Origin: Symsagittifera roscoffensis
Lineage: Eukaryota > Xenacoelomorpha > Acoela > Convolutidae
Length of the DNA: 64,000 nt
Assembly (NCBI RefSeq): GCF_963678635.1
Contig: NC_087066.1
Location: forward strand, 47,649,129 to 47,713,128
Direction of reading: 5' to 3'
The notes under the pieces are model-generated. The model made no database searches and was not told the DNA's origin. It was given only the letters and a program-made list of their open reading frames with translations. Positions within the stretch are counted from its first letter, which is position 1, and each line of letters starts with the position of its first letter. The position numbers and the translations under genes were made by a program. Below, in pieces: positions 13,601 through 21,805 of this stretch.

Positions 13601-16600
13601 TTACTGGCAGAGACAAGGCATCACTGCTTGATGTTGTGGTGTCAGATATAGTCGTAAAAGATTTAGACACCTTGTTAGAGGCACCAATCGGAAAAAATGA
13701 CCACGTCCTTGTCAAGATAGATGTGCCAGTAAAGAAGGTTAAACCGAAAAGTAAAAACCGCAGAAACTATGAAAAGGGAGACTACCACGGGATGAGAAAC
13801 TATCTAGCTGACCCAACGGTTCAGTTAAATACATGGGAAAAACTGAAAAAGTGCATGAAATAATTAGTCAAAAAAACTCGTGCCTTTAATTAAGATACGC
13901 AGCAGTGGCAACCGAATGCCGCTTGCAAGGGCGGTGCGCATGAAGATAAAAGAAAGCCTGGAAAACATTCAAAAACTATCAAACAGCCGAAAATTTAACT
14001 AAATATAAAACCAAACGAAATGAGGTTAGATCTGCCACACGATCGGAGACACTCACACTTGAAAAAGAAATATCATCAGAAGTAAAAACTAATCCGAAAA
14101 AGTTCTGGAGTTACGTACGCCAAAAAACTACCATAAGAGAATCAATCCCCGCTTTAATTAAACCAAATGGTATGCTAACTGACACAGACGACGAAAGGGC
14201 AGAAGTGCTCTCAAACTTTGCATCGGTTTTCACTTACGAACCCCCGAGATCAGCCCTCCACCAAACGCCAGCATTGATGACAACCTGGAGCTACCAATGA
14301 ATGACATCCGAGAAGAACTCAATCGGTTAGACAACTCAAAGTCGCCTGGACCAGATGGAGTTCATCCTAGGGTCCTATTTGAATTACGAGAAATCATCTT
14401 AAAACCACTTTTGATTATTTTCCAAACCTCTAGGGCGACAAGCAAATTACCCGAAGACTAGAAGTTGGCTAACATTTCTGCAATATTCAAAAAGGTTAAA
14501 AAATCGATGGCAGATAACTATAGAACAATCAGTTTAACATCAATATGTTGCAAGTTGTTCGAAAAATTTCTTCGAAAGCATTAAATGGATCGTTTTAATG
14601 AAGAGGGGCTAATAACAAATGCACAATACGGTTTTCGATCTGGACGTTCACTGAACTTACAACTCCTGAAAGTAATTGATGACTTCACCAAGGCAATGGA
14701 CAAACATGAAATTGTCGACATGATATACTTGGACTTCAAGAAAGCCTTCGATTCGGTACCACACAAAAGACTGATCGGAGTTCTTAGACAGTATGGAGTA
14801 ATTGGAAGAACCTCGAACTGGATAACAGACTTTCTTAAGGGACGACAACAGGGAGTGGTAATTAACGATTCAAGATCCTCATGGCAGCCACTAAAAAGTG
14901 GAATAACCCAGGGTTCAGTACTCGGCCCAGTACTGTTTTTAATATACATCAACACAAGGCCGGACAAAATAGCGTCAAAAATATATCTATTTGCTGACGA
15001 TGCGAAATTATATCTTCAAATTGAAGACAAATCGGATGTAACACGCATACATGAAGATTAACAGTCACTTGAAACTTGGTCTGGCCAAAGTCTTTTGTCT
15101 TTTTATATCGACAAATGTGTTCACATGACAATAGGAACCCAGAAATTGGATATGGAGAGGAACTATAAAATCAATGGCGAAAACATAAAAGAAGTGCAAC
15201 TCGAAAAAGACCTAGGTATCTGGCTTAACAACAAACTGACATTCGAAACACACATCACTAAAAAAGCCAATAAGGCAAACGGCATGATAGCAGTAATTAA
15301 GAAAAGCTTCACTATAGTCACAAAATGCTTGATACGGCCACACCTCGAATTTGCGAACTTAATCTGGTACCCAAGGTTGATAAAGCATCAAAAGATCTTG
15401 TAAAACGTACAAAGAAGAGCTACGCGTCTAGTTAGTGGTATAAAAAATCTATCCTATTACGAAATCCTTAAAGAACTGAATCTATCATCGCTGGAATACA
15501 GAAGGAAAAGAGGGACAATGATAGAAATGTATAAAATCTGCTATGGTTTTTATGATAGGAAAGCCACTGCGGGACTATTCGAGCGGAATGATAGGGATTC
15601 TAGAGGTAACGCATGTAAAGTAGTAGTACGTAAAGCAAATCTAGAAATGCGAAAAAATTTCTTCACGATAAGAGCACCTCTCGACTGGAACAATCTGCCA
15701 CAGGAAACAGTGCAAAGCAATACCATCGACGAATTCAAGTGGACACTGGACAAACATTCGAAAGCGATTGGAATTGACATGTACGAATTCGAACGGAGAT
15801 AGGAAAGAACATTTGAAAAGACCACAAGAGGCACTGCCTAATGGTCATAAAAAAACTTGACTTGACTTGACTTAGTTTTTGCATTGATCAAGTTTATTTT
15901 CTTGTTGTTCCGACCATTGAAAATAGGTAAGAACTTTGTATTCGGGTGTGTTTTAGTTTTTTTTTTTTGTTTTCCACGCAAAATCAGCTGCCCTAAATAA
16001 TCATCGGACTGCGTTGAGTGATATATCATATTAAAGCCTTTTCGAACCACATTAAAAATCCCGAAAACTTTACTAGCGTCGAGAACCGGTTTGAAATTTT
16101 GTGATTATTCGTCTAATTTCGAGCGAATAAAGCGAGCAATGAGGAATACAACAGCTTTATTATGCGAAATTTGGGCCCTAAAAACTTAACTTTAAGCAAG
16201 TAAAATTAGTTTTTGGAGTTTTGTAGCTCCATTTTGGGAACCAAAAACTTTTTTAAAAAATTGGAAAATTATCTACAAAAAATGAAATAACGAGCTGTGA
16301 AGAGAGGACTACCAGACCACAGAAACTACCTATGATGAAAAGAAACAAAGCCCAGGCTGTCTGCCAGGGACCCATTAAAACTTTACATCAGACTTTTTTT
16401 ATCACCCCTCGCATTAAAAACTTCACTAATTTGAAAACAAAAGCTTTTTCTTGGAGTTTTTTTAAAGACATATATCCTACTTGCATGGTCGGAACATATA
16501 TCCTACTTGCACAGTAACCGGCTATCCCTCTTTGCCTAAGTTTTAGATATTTTAACAAAAATTGCGGAACCCATCTTTCATACCTGCTTCTTTCGGGGAC

Positions 16601-17074
16601 CCAACCATCATTTTGTACCCTGTTGGAGTATACTTTCAAGGTAATCGCAACCTAAGACGGTACCTGAACTTCTTGTGGGAAAACCACAGAAGCCGTACCA
16701 CTACTACTACTACTAATTATATGGCAAAATTTCAGCACTTGAGTTTTTGAGAGGACCTTTGGGTTGATAAGAAATTACTGACCTTCGTTCTCTTGAACGT
16801 GACCTCCGCTTGGGCGACTTCTTCCCCGATCTACTTCGCTTGCTTCTGTCTCTACTGCCTTTTCTGTCACGATTCCTATCCCTGCTACTACTCCTTTTCT
16901 TTGTTCGTTTTTTCTCGCCTTTTTTAACATCGCTTTAAACAAAAATTTCTATTTCAAAAACTATTTAACGTATTTTGACAGATAAGAAATGAAATAACTC
17001 CAAATTTACCCGTTCTTTTTATCGCCACTAAAGGCTTCATCTAGCAGTCTTTCAACATCAAAGTCGTCATCCAT
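1440..17074 (-). CDS. RBM39: RBM39/CAPER-like SR splicing factor (5' eight exons, C-terminus off window)
   Basis: Nuclear RNA-binding protein and splicing/transcription coactivator of the RBM39 (CAPER, HCC1) family. I join 17010-17074, 16783-16932, 5918-6097, 5251-5371, 5053-5145, 3873-4160, 1975-2179 and 1440-1692 (complement). All junctions keep frame and all have GT/AG borders, giving 451 codons plus 2 nt. Seen in order: an acidic N-terminus starting MDDDFDVERLLDEAF; an RS domain over two exons; RRM1 with RNP2 TVFCMQLA and RNP1 KGIAYVEF; RRM2 with RNP2 LFVGSL and RNP1 KGYAFATF; and the linker with MEQLNGFELAGRPMKV, ERTGVELGQTGRLGLMAKLAEG and FLLQNMFNPQ. The human protein continues into a third RRM (UHM) after the NMFNPQ motif. 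I find none in 1-1437, so those exons should lie to the left. The start is the only Met before the acidic box. The long intron 6098-16782 is filled with repeats. Confidence 0.93.
1975..2179 (-). CDS. RBM39: RBM39 coding exon 7 (RRM2 C-terminus and linker)
   Basis: The acceptor is TTTTAG. The exon encodes FNDSECGKKAMEQLNGFELA and continues to GRLGLMAKLAE, all strongly family-like. The donor is AAG|GTTAGT. Confidence 0.92.
2180..3872. other. RBM39 intron between exons 6 and 7
   Basis: AT-rich intron. Open frames here are short and show no family resemblance. I see no repeat or RNA gene in it. Confidence 0.6.
3873..4160 (-). CDS. RBM39: RBM39 coding exon 6 (end of RRM1, most of RRM2)
   Basis: It encodes AIGMTGKKVLGVPIIVQPSQ, then the RRM2 sequence with RNP2 LFVGSL and the first part of RNP1. 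The donor is ACG|GTAAGC. The phase-0 joins on both sides restore RBM39 order. Confidence 0.94.
4161..5052. other. RBM39 intron between exons 5 and 6
   Basis: No coding or repeat signal recognised; the sequence is moderately AT-rich. Confidence 0.6.
5053..5145 (-). CDS. RBM39: RBM39 coding exon 5 (RRM1 C-half)
   Basis: It encodes VQDVRLIGDKHGRRSKGIAY and VEFLEIESVQK, with RNP1 of RRM1. The acceptor is GTTTAG and the donor is AAG|GTATGG. Confidence 0.93.
5251..5371 (-). CDS. RBM39: RBM39 coding exon 4 (RRM1 N-half)
   Basis: It encodes LTQEDRDVRTVFCMQLAANI, the family signature including RNP2 of RRM1. The donor is ACA|GTAAGT. Confidence 0.93.
5918..6097 (-). CDS. RBM39: RBM39 coding exon 3 (RS domain, part 2)
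   Basis: The acceptor is TTTACTTTCAG and the donor is GAG|GTAACT. It encodes RS/SP repeats (RSPRRDKIVPKSSKHERDRS, then PSRRRRSRSPSPWRR). The split Arg codon with exon 2 is restored across the 10.7-kb intron. Confidence 0.9.
7150..7222 (-). repeat. tRNA-derived fragment (SINE head or tRNA pseudogene)
   Basis: On the minus strand there is an A-box-like TGGCTGAGTAATTATGG (7216-7200) and a perfect B box GGTTCGAATC (7172-7163) at tRNA spacing. A plausible anticodon arm AGACTCTTAATATCT lies between them. The T-stem and acceptor stem do not pair properly, so I read it as a SINE head or dead tRNA, not a functional gene. Confidence 0.5.
7371..9098 (+). repeat. 1,728-bp tandem duplication, copy 1
   Basis: The copy starts at CACTAAGCTGATGCTAGCAT, and the same start recurs exactly 1,728 bp later. 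The two copies differ at only a handful of positions seen by eye, so the duplication is recent. The unit holds broken open frames (7568-7783, 8042-8233, 8261-8521) with no family I recognise. Its tail (about 8530-9090) is related to 10819-11190 and 15880-16240, so that part is a dispersed repeat. Confidence 0.9.
9099..10818 (+). repeat. 1,728-bp tandem duplication, copy 2
   Basis: Near-identical second copy of the unit, with the same broken frames at 9296-9511, 9731-9961 and 9989-10249. A short AATTTTTA joint precedes it. The copy ends at TCGGACAGGGTTGA and then runs into the diverged third tail copy. Confidence 0.9.
10819..11190 (+). repeat. Diverged third copy of the repeat tail, left part
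   Basis: It shares AAAAATCCCGAAAA, AACCGGTTTGAAATTTT and TCGTCTAATTTCGAGC with 16050-16125, and with 8570-8630 in weaker form. Its continuation is interrupted by the LINE and resumes at about 15880. Confidence 0.65.
11272..11808 (+). CDS. Unrecognised 178-codon open frame in LINE 5' region
   Basis: Open from a non-ATG start to a stop at 11808. The centre reads LILWHDLINNTVAPHHSNGW, followed by IVYTNTTDILKRLRTLNILI and a basic tail. The alternation of hydrophobic strands and helices looks protein-like, but I do not recognise the family. It may belong to the LINE or to a separate repeat under it. There is no host exon structure around it. Confidence 0.35.
   Translation: MNGKIAKPCCFRCCRLRLMVHFVGASSFRAAIDASPRNFQRKIFPIQTSVGGLSINPATKKNYHSIQKNEDKLILWHDLINNTVAPHHSNGWKSCSVELLLSTLHGLRHQITAIVYTNTTDILKRLRTLNILIIPVKKLLSTRKRKNNRILRDSRQIHPSLILEERLIRTVYRKVEVT
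11937..12124 (+). repeat. Three direct repeats upstream of LINE ORF1
   Basis: GGTAGCTTCTTG followed by a conserved half (GTCTTAGAGCGGCC-like) occurs at about 11937, 12014 and 12084, with spacings near 77 and 70 bp. Monomer arrays in a LINE 5' UTR usually carry promoter function; here this is inference. Confidence 0.75.
12139..12771 (+). CDS. LINE ORF1 with PHD-type zinc finger
   Basis: ATG-started frame of 210 codons. Residues 20-75 hold the Cys/His pattern of a PHD finger: WQCKTC, MECDKCHEHLC, then WCCSSC. A basic, Lys-rich region follows (residues 140-205). CR1-type ORF1 proteins are known to combine PHD fingers with nucleic-acid binding regions. The frame stops early; a related continuation with RPLLVSFDNEKDV lies just after it in another frame, so the original protein was longer. 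Confidence 0.75.
   Translation: MPSKPKTRRKGTESASEMDAWQCKTCNKTYVNLDDKVMECDKCHEHLCTTCINIPDQFYDYMCQPEVIWCCSSCTPKVKLLIEADKNPEPDTLRSDLDKTMVNLNHMMNDFYKFVAGPRAVNQTEQKPWDVAQQLRVKPLKEIKMEASEEQKREDDKRRKKNLIIYEALESTHKDGHNRKVEDKQHKKISSIGRKGKQNSHKFCLTWEEE
12935..15802 (+). pseudogene. LINE ORF2: endonuclease and reverse transcriptase, broken
   Basis: Pieces lie in several frames. Endonuclease (13040-13780): PDVIALVEGKP, GRGILVYINENI, NFGVLYRSPNS, LIVGDTNLPQ, SLLDVVVSD and KNDHVLVKI, an AP-type endonuclease order. Reverse transcriptase (14080-15060): DNSKSPGPDGVHPRVL, then QYGFRSGRS, IYLDFKKAFDSVPH, GITQGSVLGPVLFLIYIN and the catalytic FADDAK. The C-terminal region (15095-15802) has LGIWLNNKLTFETHI and TIRAPLDWNNLPQETV, typical LINE ends. 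At least five frame breaks, including stops at 13325, 13861 and 15059, make it non-functional. Confidence 0.88.
15880..16240 (+). repeat. Diverged third copy of the repeat tail, right part
   Basis: Matches 8960-9090 and 10690-10960 (for example GTTTTCCACGCAAAATCAG and AAATAATCATCGGAC). Together with 10819-11190 it brackets the LINE, which therefore inserted into an older repeat. Confidence 0.65.
16783..16932 (-). CDS. RBM39: RBM39 coding exon 2 (RS domain, part 1)
   Basis: The acceptor ends TTTAAAG and the donor is AAG|GTCAGT. The exon encodes a Lys/Arg/Ser-rich stretch (KKRSSSRDRNRDRKGSRDRS and similar), as expected for an SR protein. Confidence 0.88.
17010..17074 (-). CDS. RBM39: RBM39 coding exon 1
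   Basis: ATG at 17074-17072 opens 21 acidic-rich codons ending in AAC plus GG. The donor GTAAAT follows at 17009. Together with the next exon the split codon becomes GGC. Confidence 0.85.
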
Positions 17075-17660
17075 TTCTAGAACACAAATTTGAATTGGCA
17101 ATTAAAAATTGGAGCAGATAGGTTTTTAATCGCGACAGCTCAAAGAAATTCGTGTCTAAGCTGACATTGATAACTTTCCATTCGAGCTCAAAATCAGAAG
17201 GTCAGAGGACGCAATGGATCAGAAGGTCAGAGGACGAATCATTGTTTGAAAGTGAAGCAGTTTCCTATGTCACTTTTGTGAGCCAGTCGGTCATTTCCTA
17301 AGTTTTATTTTGAGTTTGAGGTCGAAATAAAAAAGGGGTCAATCAAAATAGGCCCTTCCGTCATGCGACAGTCCGTGCACAGGTTGGATAGGGCCATACC
17401 AATGCTATATATTTTGGGGTGAAATGGAATTTTTGAGAAATTCGATTTGGCCATGTCATGCTCAATCTTATCGCAGCAACTGAAATAAAAAGTCAGAATA
17501 TCAGAAAAACCGATTTCATAATTGCGGGAAAGTGGACCAGAAATCAGATTGAGAGTCATATTGCTATTCGCAATTTGGACTATTAACAACCCATTCGAGT
17601 AGATTTGTCTTGTTCCAGATAGCGAGCAGCAAGAATTCTTAGGAGAGTGCCATTGCTGGA
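17075..17660. promoter_or_regulatory. RBM39 upstream region, 5' UTR/promoter presumed
   Basis: About 590 bp between the RBM39 start codon (minus strand) and element B. It includes a duplicated 24-bp unit GATCAGAAGGTCAGAGGACG at 17195-17240. I see no clear TATA box. Promoter function is inferred from position only; the LTR nest would now sit directly upstream. Confidence 0.35.
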
Positions 17661-17790
17661 TGTGACATTCGACCAGAATGGACAAAAATGCAGATTCCGC
17701 AATTTCGAGTTTTTAGCAGCGAACCTTCCGAATTGGCGGTTTTGAAGGAATAAGAGCGTTATTCGGACGATTGGACAAATCGTGAAGGCT
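17661..17790 (+). mobile_element. Element B 5' LTR, left part (interrupted)
   Basis: Starts TGTGACATTCGACCAGAATG, identical to the start of the intact LTR at 54565. It breaks at GAAGGCT, where element A inserted, and resumes at 42194. The flank GGA before it matches GGA after 55479. Confidence 0.88.
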
Positions 17791-18674
17791 TGTGCCATTC
17801 TGCCAGATGACACAGCATAACCTTCCCGCGACAGAAATAAAAGTGACTAAAGGCCTTATGAACAGAAAAGTGTTGCGACGGAGGGTCAGAATGTTCTAGA
17901 ATTTTTATTTTTAAAATTTCGATCGGAAGAAGAACATTTCTGAGAAATAGAAAAAAGACGGCCATTTTGAATAAAAAAGACGAAAATCAGAACAACGATA
18001 TAGATTGTGAAGAACAGTTGTATCAGAGACAGAAGAACACGGAGCCTCTTATCGTGGCAATAACACACGATAAGGACCTTAGTGACAGATACTTGTGGAG
18101 ACGGAGGCTTCAGTGGGGGGAAGAGAAATACCACGGAACCCTCCCGGGACACGAAATATAGGAGATAAGAGTGTTATCTCAAGAAAATCACGGGAGCGGA
18201 GGCTTGGTCCCCCAGAGACTGTTATATGTGAAGGGACTGTGAAAACTAACTATAACAGCTGCTGTAATGTCCTAGATCGTAATTAACACCGTTATTATTT
18301 AATATTTCAGAGCATGAGTAGATAGAAAAAGGAAAGGGTCAATCCATCTCCAATGGATTTAATATAAAACTGTCACACAAAAACATAATAAAATAGGTTG
18401 TTCGAGCAGTGTTTTTAATGACAATCACGTAGTCTGAGGATCCGAGACTCAGCTATGTGGTTGTGTTCGCATGCAAACGAAAGCTGATCAAAAGTCGTTT
18501 GACTGATGGCCTAAAAATGGTAACTTTTTACTTTGCCCTAAACAGACCAGAAAATCAACTGGCAAGGTCGAGACGGTGAAAAACGAGTAGAATTAAGGTA
18601 ACTGACGCCTGCCAGTCGTTGATAGGTACTTTTTCTACGCTCCGTCGCTGTGTGATATTTGGGCGAATGTTACA
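17791..18674 (+). repeat. Element A 5' LTR
   Basis: Begins TGTGCCATTCTG and ends GAATGTTACA (TG...CA). It is matched base for base over nearly its whole length by 41310-42193; the one difference noticed is C against T at 17825. Confidence 0.95.
18363..18392 (+). promoter_or_regulatory. LTR TATA box and poly(A) signal
   Basis: TATAAA at 18363-18368 is followed by AATAAA at 18387-18392. Tight spacing of promoter and poly(A) signal is usual in retroelement LTRs. The same pair lies in the 3' LTR. A second AATAAA at 17836 is too far 5' to be the obvious choice. Assignment rests on motif and position only. Confidence 0.5.
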
Positions 18675-18686
18675 TAGACGTTTTTA

Positions 18687-18704
18687 TGGCGCTCCTGGGT
18701 GGGC
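18687..18704 (+). promoter_or_regulatory. Primer binding site, tRNA-Asn type
   Basis: TGGCGCTCCTGGGTGGGC is complementary to a 3' end GCCCACCCAGGAGCGCCA, which has the T-arm/acceptor sequence of eukaryotic tRNA-Asn apart from the GGAGC acceptor variant. The match length is the canonical 18 nt. It starts 12 nt after the LTR end, an unusually wide gap. Element B keeps 15 nt of it at 42990-43004. Confidence 0.75.
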
Positions 18705-18752
18705 CTGTTAAAGGCATGAAACCATCATGATCAGCAAGCGTTTCAGCGACGT

Positions 18753-20836
18753 ACCCTCCGCTCCGGGCGTAAGCCCGAGCTAGAGGCCTTAATGACCGTT
18801 GTTGTACTAGGGGGAAGGTGCGTACCCTCCGTCTAGTGCAATTTAGCTTTTTAACTCAGTTAACACCGAAAATTCCGGGGGCCGGAGGGTTAGGTGGGAA
18901 ATCTAGAGCCCACTTGTCCTGAGGTCCCAGGACCAAAAACAATTAAAGAGAAAGCGTAAAACCAAACAAAAATAGTGTATAACCAAGAAAAAGCCAAAAA
19001 CAAATTTATTTAAAAACAAAAAAGTACAAAAAACAGTAAAAAATATCCAAAAAAGACCAAAAACAGTAAAAAACATAAAGTGACAGTTTATATGTTATTT
19101 CCGGACGAGATGTGATCTGACCTTCCTATTTGTTGTTGTTTCAGATTGATTTATATCGTTTCTGATAGAGAGATTGTGTGTTTTGGTGAAGGGTTGGGTA
19201 CCCTCCCTCGAGTGTAATTTGAGTGTTTAAGCACGTTAATGGTGATTTTGCCGGTGACCGGAGGGTAGAGTGGCAGGCTGATCAACGTGTTCCACACTCA
19301 ACAGGGACATCAAGGACAACATCCGCAACGACTGTTGGGTATCGTTGAAGCAATTTTAGTATCGTTCGGGTACTATTTCTTTAAAACTTAAGTGGTGGGG
19401 GGCACGATTGGCGCGGTCCGATTGTACCCTCAATCGATTACAAATTTCCGAGTTAAGGGTCTTAATTCGGTTATTTTGGTGCAAAGGAGGGTATAGTACT
19501 ATTCATCAACGACTATTAATAGATTATTATCCTTATTATATATTACTTATCTCCTATTTAGACCCAAGAAACACCCATTTTTTGTCGGAAATTACCAATT
19601 TTCGACCAAACTGTAGACCCCCAAATTTTCGGATATCCGAGCTTTTCCGATAGGCAAAAAGCTTTTATATAGAGAGTAGCCACGTAGTTCGATCCCCTTT
19701 ATTAAAAAAACCGCGTGAGCAAAGATTCAGTAGAAGTTAGAAAAACGAGAATTTTTCGACCAAAATTTTGATAATTTTCTGTATTTTGTCAATCTGTTTT
19801 GGGGATCGAGTTTTTGAGTTTTTAGAGTTAGAGCAATAAAATTTTTTGCGTTAGGAGCGTGCTAGCATAACGTGCTCGGTTACTAGAGAAATTTTTGGGT
19901 AACCCTCCGAGTAGCTCCGTGGATAGAGCTAACGACTTAAGGTTTGGAAAAGGAAGGAATCGGAGGGTCCAAATTTGATAGTTTTTGGCCAAATTTTTGT
20001 TTCTAAACCAATTTTGGTCCGGTTTTTTGCATTATTCCAGTGCCGTACAGGGCTACTACGCTCATTTCAAGTATTTTTAGGCACTTTTGACCGGAATTGC
20101 GAAAAAAGTCTTTCAGATCCTATACAGGTGGTGAAAAAGGCCATTTTGACGAACGCGTTTTTGGCGATTTCTCAAAGACTAGTTATCCGATCGGGATAAT
20201 TTTGGTACCATAAGTCGACGTTTTTGACCACTTTTCCGAATCGCAACCGTTTTTGGGTTGATTATTTCGGAAAAGAAAAATTTTTTAGAATTTGTTGTCT
20301 CGGAGGGTCCAAGTAACGGGCAACCCTCCGAGCGGCAGAAAATTTTATCAAAACATCTTTTTATTCAACTGGGAAGGTTGACCGTGTCAGCCAACCTAGT
20401 CTTAAGTCAGGTAGACCGCTTTCAGAGGCTTTACTGCGGTGATTTAACCCTTTTTCTTGATTTTGGGGGAACCCTCCGAAGTGACCCTCCGGAGTCAGCT
20501 AAACCCTTTAGCAACCCTCCTTAGTGGAAAATTTCCACGAGATCACCCTAAGAAGTTGAAACAGCTCCCCCTAGAACCCTTAGCTTATTTTGACGCTTTT
20601 TGAAGCTAGTAGGAGAACCTTCCAAGTGAGATCAGAAAATTTGAAAATTTTGGAGGTACCCTCCGAAGTGACCCTCCGGAGCGTATTAAGCATCTTATTG
20701 ACCCTCCTTAGTAAATTTAGGGGGACCCTCCGAAGTAACTTGGGTGATTAAGATACCCTCCTAAGTAACTTGAGTGATTGAGGTACCCTCCGAGGTAACC
20801 CTCCGGAGTGTCTTAAACCTTCTAGCGACCCTCCTT
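18753..20836 (+). repeat. ACCCTCCG motif array in leader
   Basis: Direct copies include 18753, 18824, 19902, 20323, 20471, 20658, 20724 and 20785. Inverted CGGAGGGT copies lie at 18883, 19259, 19961 and 20301. The 3' cluster (20471-20836) has about twelve direct copies. Several come in pairs where ACCCTCCG is followed after five bases by ACCCTCCGGAG (20471, 20658, 20785). Direct and inverted copies could pair in RNA. Confidence 0.85.
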
Positions 20837-21041
20837 GTAAGAGACTTGAGTAAACCTTCTGTGGCAATTTGGGAAACGGAAAATATCCATTTAATTAGGA
20901 TCATATTAGGATATTAGGCGTGCTTATCAGGGTCATAAGAACCCATTCTGACCCGGAAATTCGTGATCAACTTTGGATTCTATATTGGGTGTATTAGAAG
21001 TACCCGAACAAGATTTTTTTTGATTGTGATTTTGGTTGAGT

Positions 21042-21410
21042 GGTTGCCTTGAGCTACTTAATAGGAAAGTTCGGGCAATCCGGGAACAAATAAAGGAAGA
21101 CCTCGGTGGGTGTATTAAGCAAATACACACCCACTTGAGAAGAAGAATTGTTCCCTACTCTCGTGCACTTGGAGCAGTCCGAGTGTGGGAGAGCTTTTTC
21201 ATAGATTTGACGAATTTTCGACCAAGAGGTTGCCTTGAGCTACTTAGTAGGACAGCTCGGGCAATCGCAGGACACCTAAAAGAAGACCTCGGTGGGTGTA
21301 TTAGGCAAATACACACCCACTTGAGAAGACTGTGTCCTGGGCTTCGTTCTTTCGGATCGTTCCGATTGGGGGAAGTCTTTTTCTTTAAGACTAAGTTTTA
21401 TTTATCTATT
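21042..21410 (+). repeat. 186-bp tandem duplication with paired stem-loops before gag
   Basis: Units start at 21042 and 21228 (GGTTGCCTTGAGCTACTTA in both). The first 100 bp are close to identical and the rest is diverged but alignable. Each unit carries a hairpin (21105-21134 and 21291-21320) with arms GTGGGTG..TATT and AATA..CACCCAC. Among the differences between units, the stem is unchanged and a loop base varies (A against G). Confidence 0.8.
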
Positions 21411-21805
21411 TCTGAATCATCACTGCTTTTTATCGAAGATTGTTTAATTTTAACAAAGCAGTGACTTGATAAATTGTGTGGCGATAAATTGATACTGACA
21501 AAAGGTCGCTGTCACCTGTAGGATATTCTTATCTGATTATCGATTGTGTGTTGTGTGTCGATTATATCTTGTGGAAACTTAGTGATACTGTTATACTATA
21601 CAACGGGTTAAGTTAGCATTATATCAATACTGGGTAGACCCTGTGTGTAACTTTAGCTGAGTCACTAATTTAGTCGTGAGAGATCTAAGAGACATTTTGA
21701 TACTGACGGAATCGAGTAGGCAGCGTTAAGTGATTTAACTAAATCTTGTTTGTGGTACGTTTGCATTGCCATCAAATTACGAATACTTTCATTTTGTACA
21801 AAACT

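Larger units (their letters stand above)
11190..15875 (+). mobile_element. Decayed CR1-like non-LTR retrotransposon (LINE)
   Basis: About 4.6 kb bracketed by two parts of an older repeat. It shows, in order, a 5' region with three direct repeats, an ORF1 with a PHD-type zinc finger, an AP-like endonuclease, a reverse transcriptase and a 3' end of short CTTGA repeats (15857-15873). This order, the PHD finger and the endonuclease/RT motifs fit the CR1/Jockey group. Frameshifts and stops throughout show it is dead. The exact 5' end is uncertain within 11190-11272. Confidence 0.85.
6098..16782. other. 10.7-kb RBM39 intron loaded with repeats
   Basis: It is bounded by the acceptor of exon 3 and the donor of exon 2. 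From high to low coordinates it holds a short direct repeat near 16470-16515, the LINE and its host repeat, the 1,728-bp tandem duplication, and a tRNA-like fragment. The parts 6098-7140 and 16241-16782 show nothing recognisable. The splice phase across it is preserved, so the insertions appear tolerated. Confidence 0.75.
18705..21805 (+). other. Element A leader, 3.1 kb, repeat-rich non-coding
   Basis: No long open frame with family resemblance. It contains many copies of ACCCTCCG and its inverse, and a 186-bp tandem duplication near the 3' end. Many upstream ATGs argue against simple scanning to the gag start, so internal initiation or splicing is likely. Confidence 0.7.

Noticed and set aside
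17886-18286. Open frames in the LTR (both strands), repeated at 41405-41805
   Set aside because: They lie in LTR promoter/R sequence, are short and charged, and resemble nothing known; repetition follows from LTR identity.
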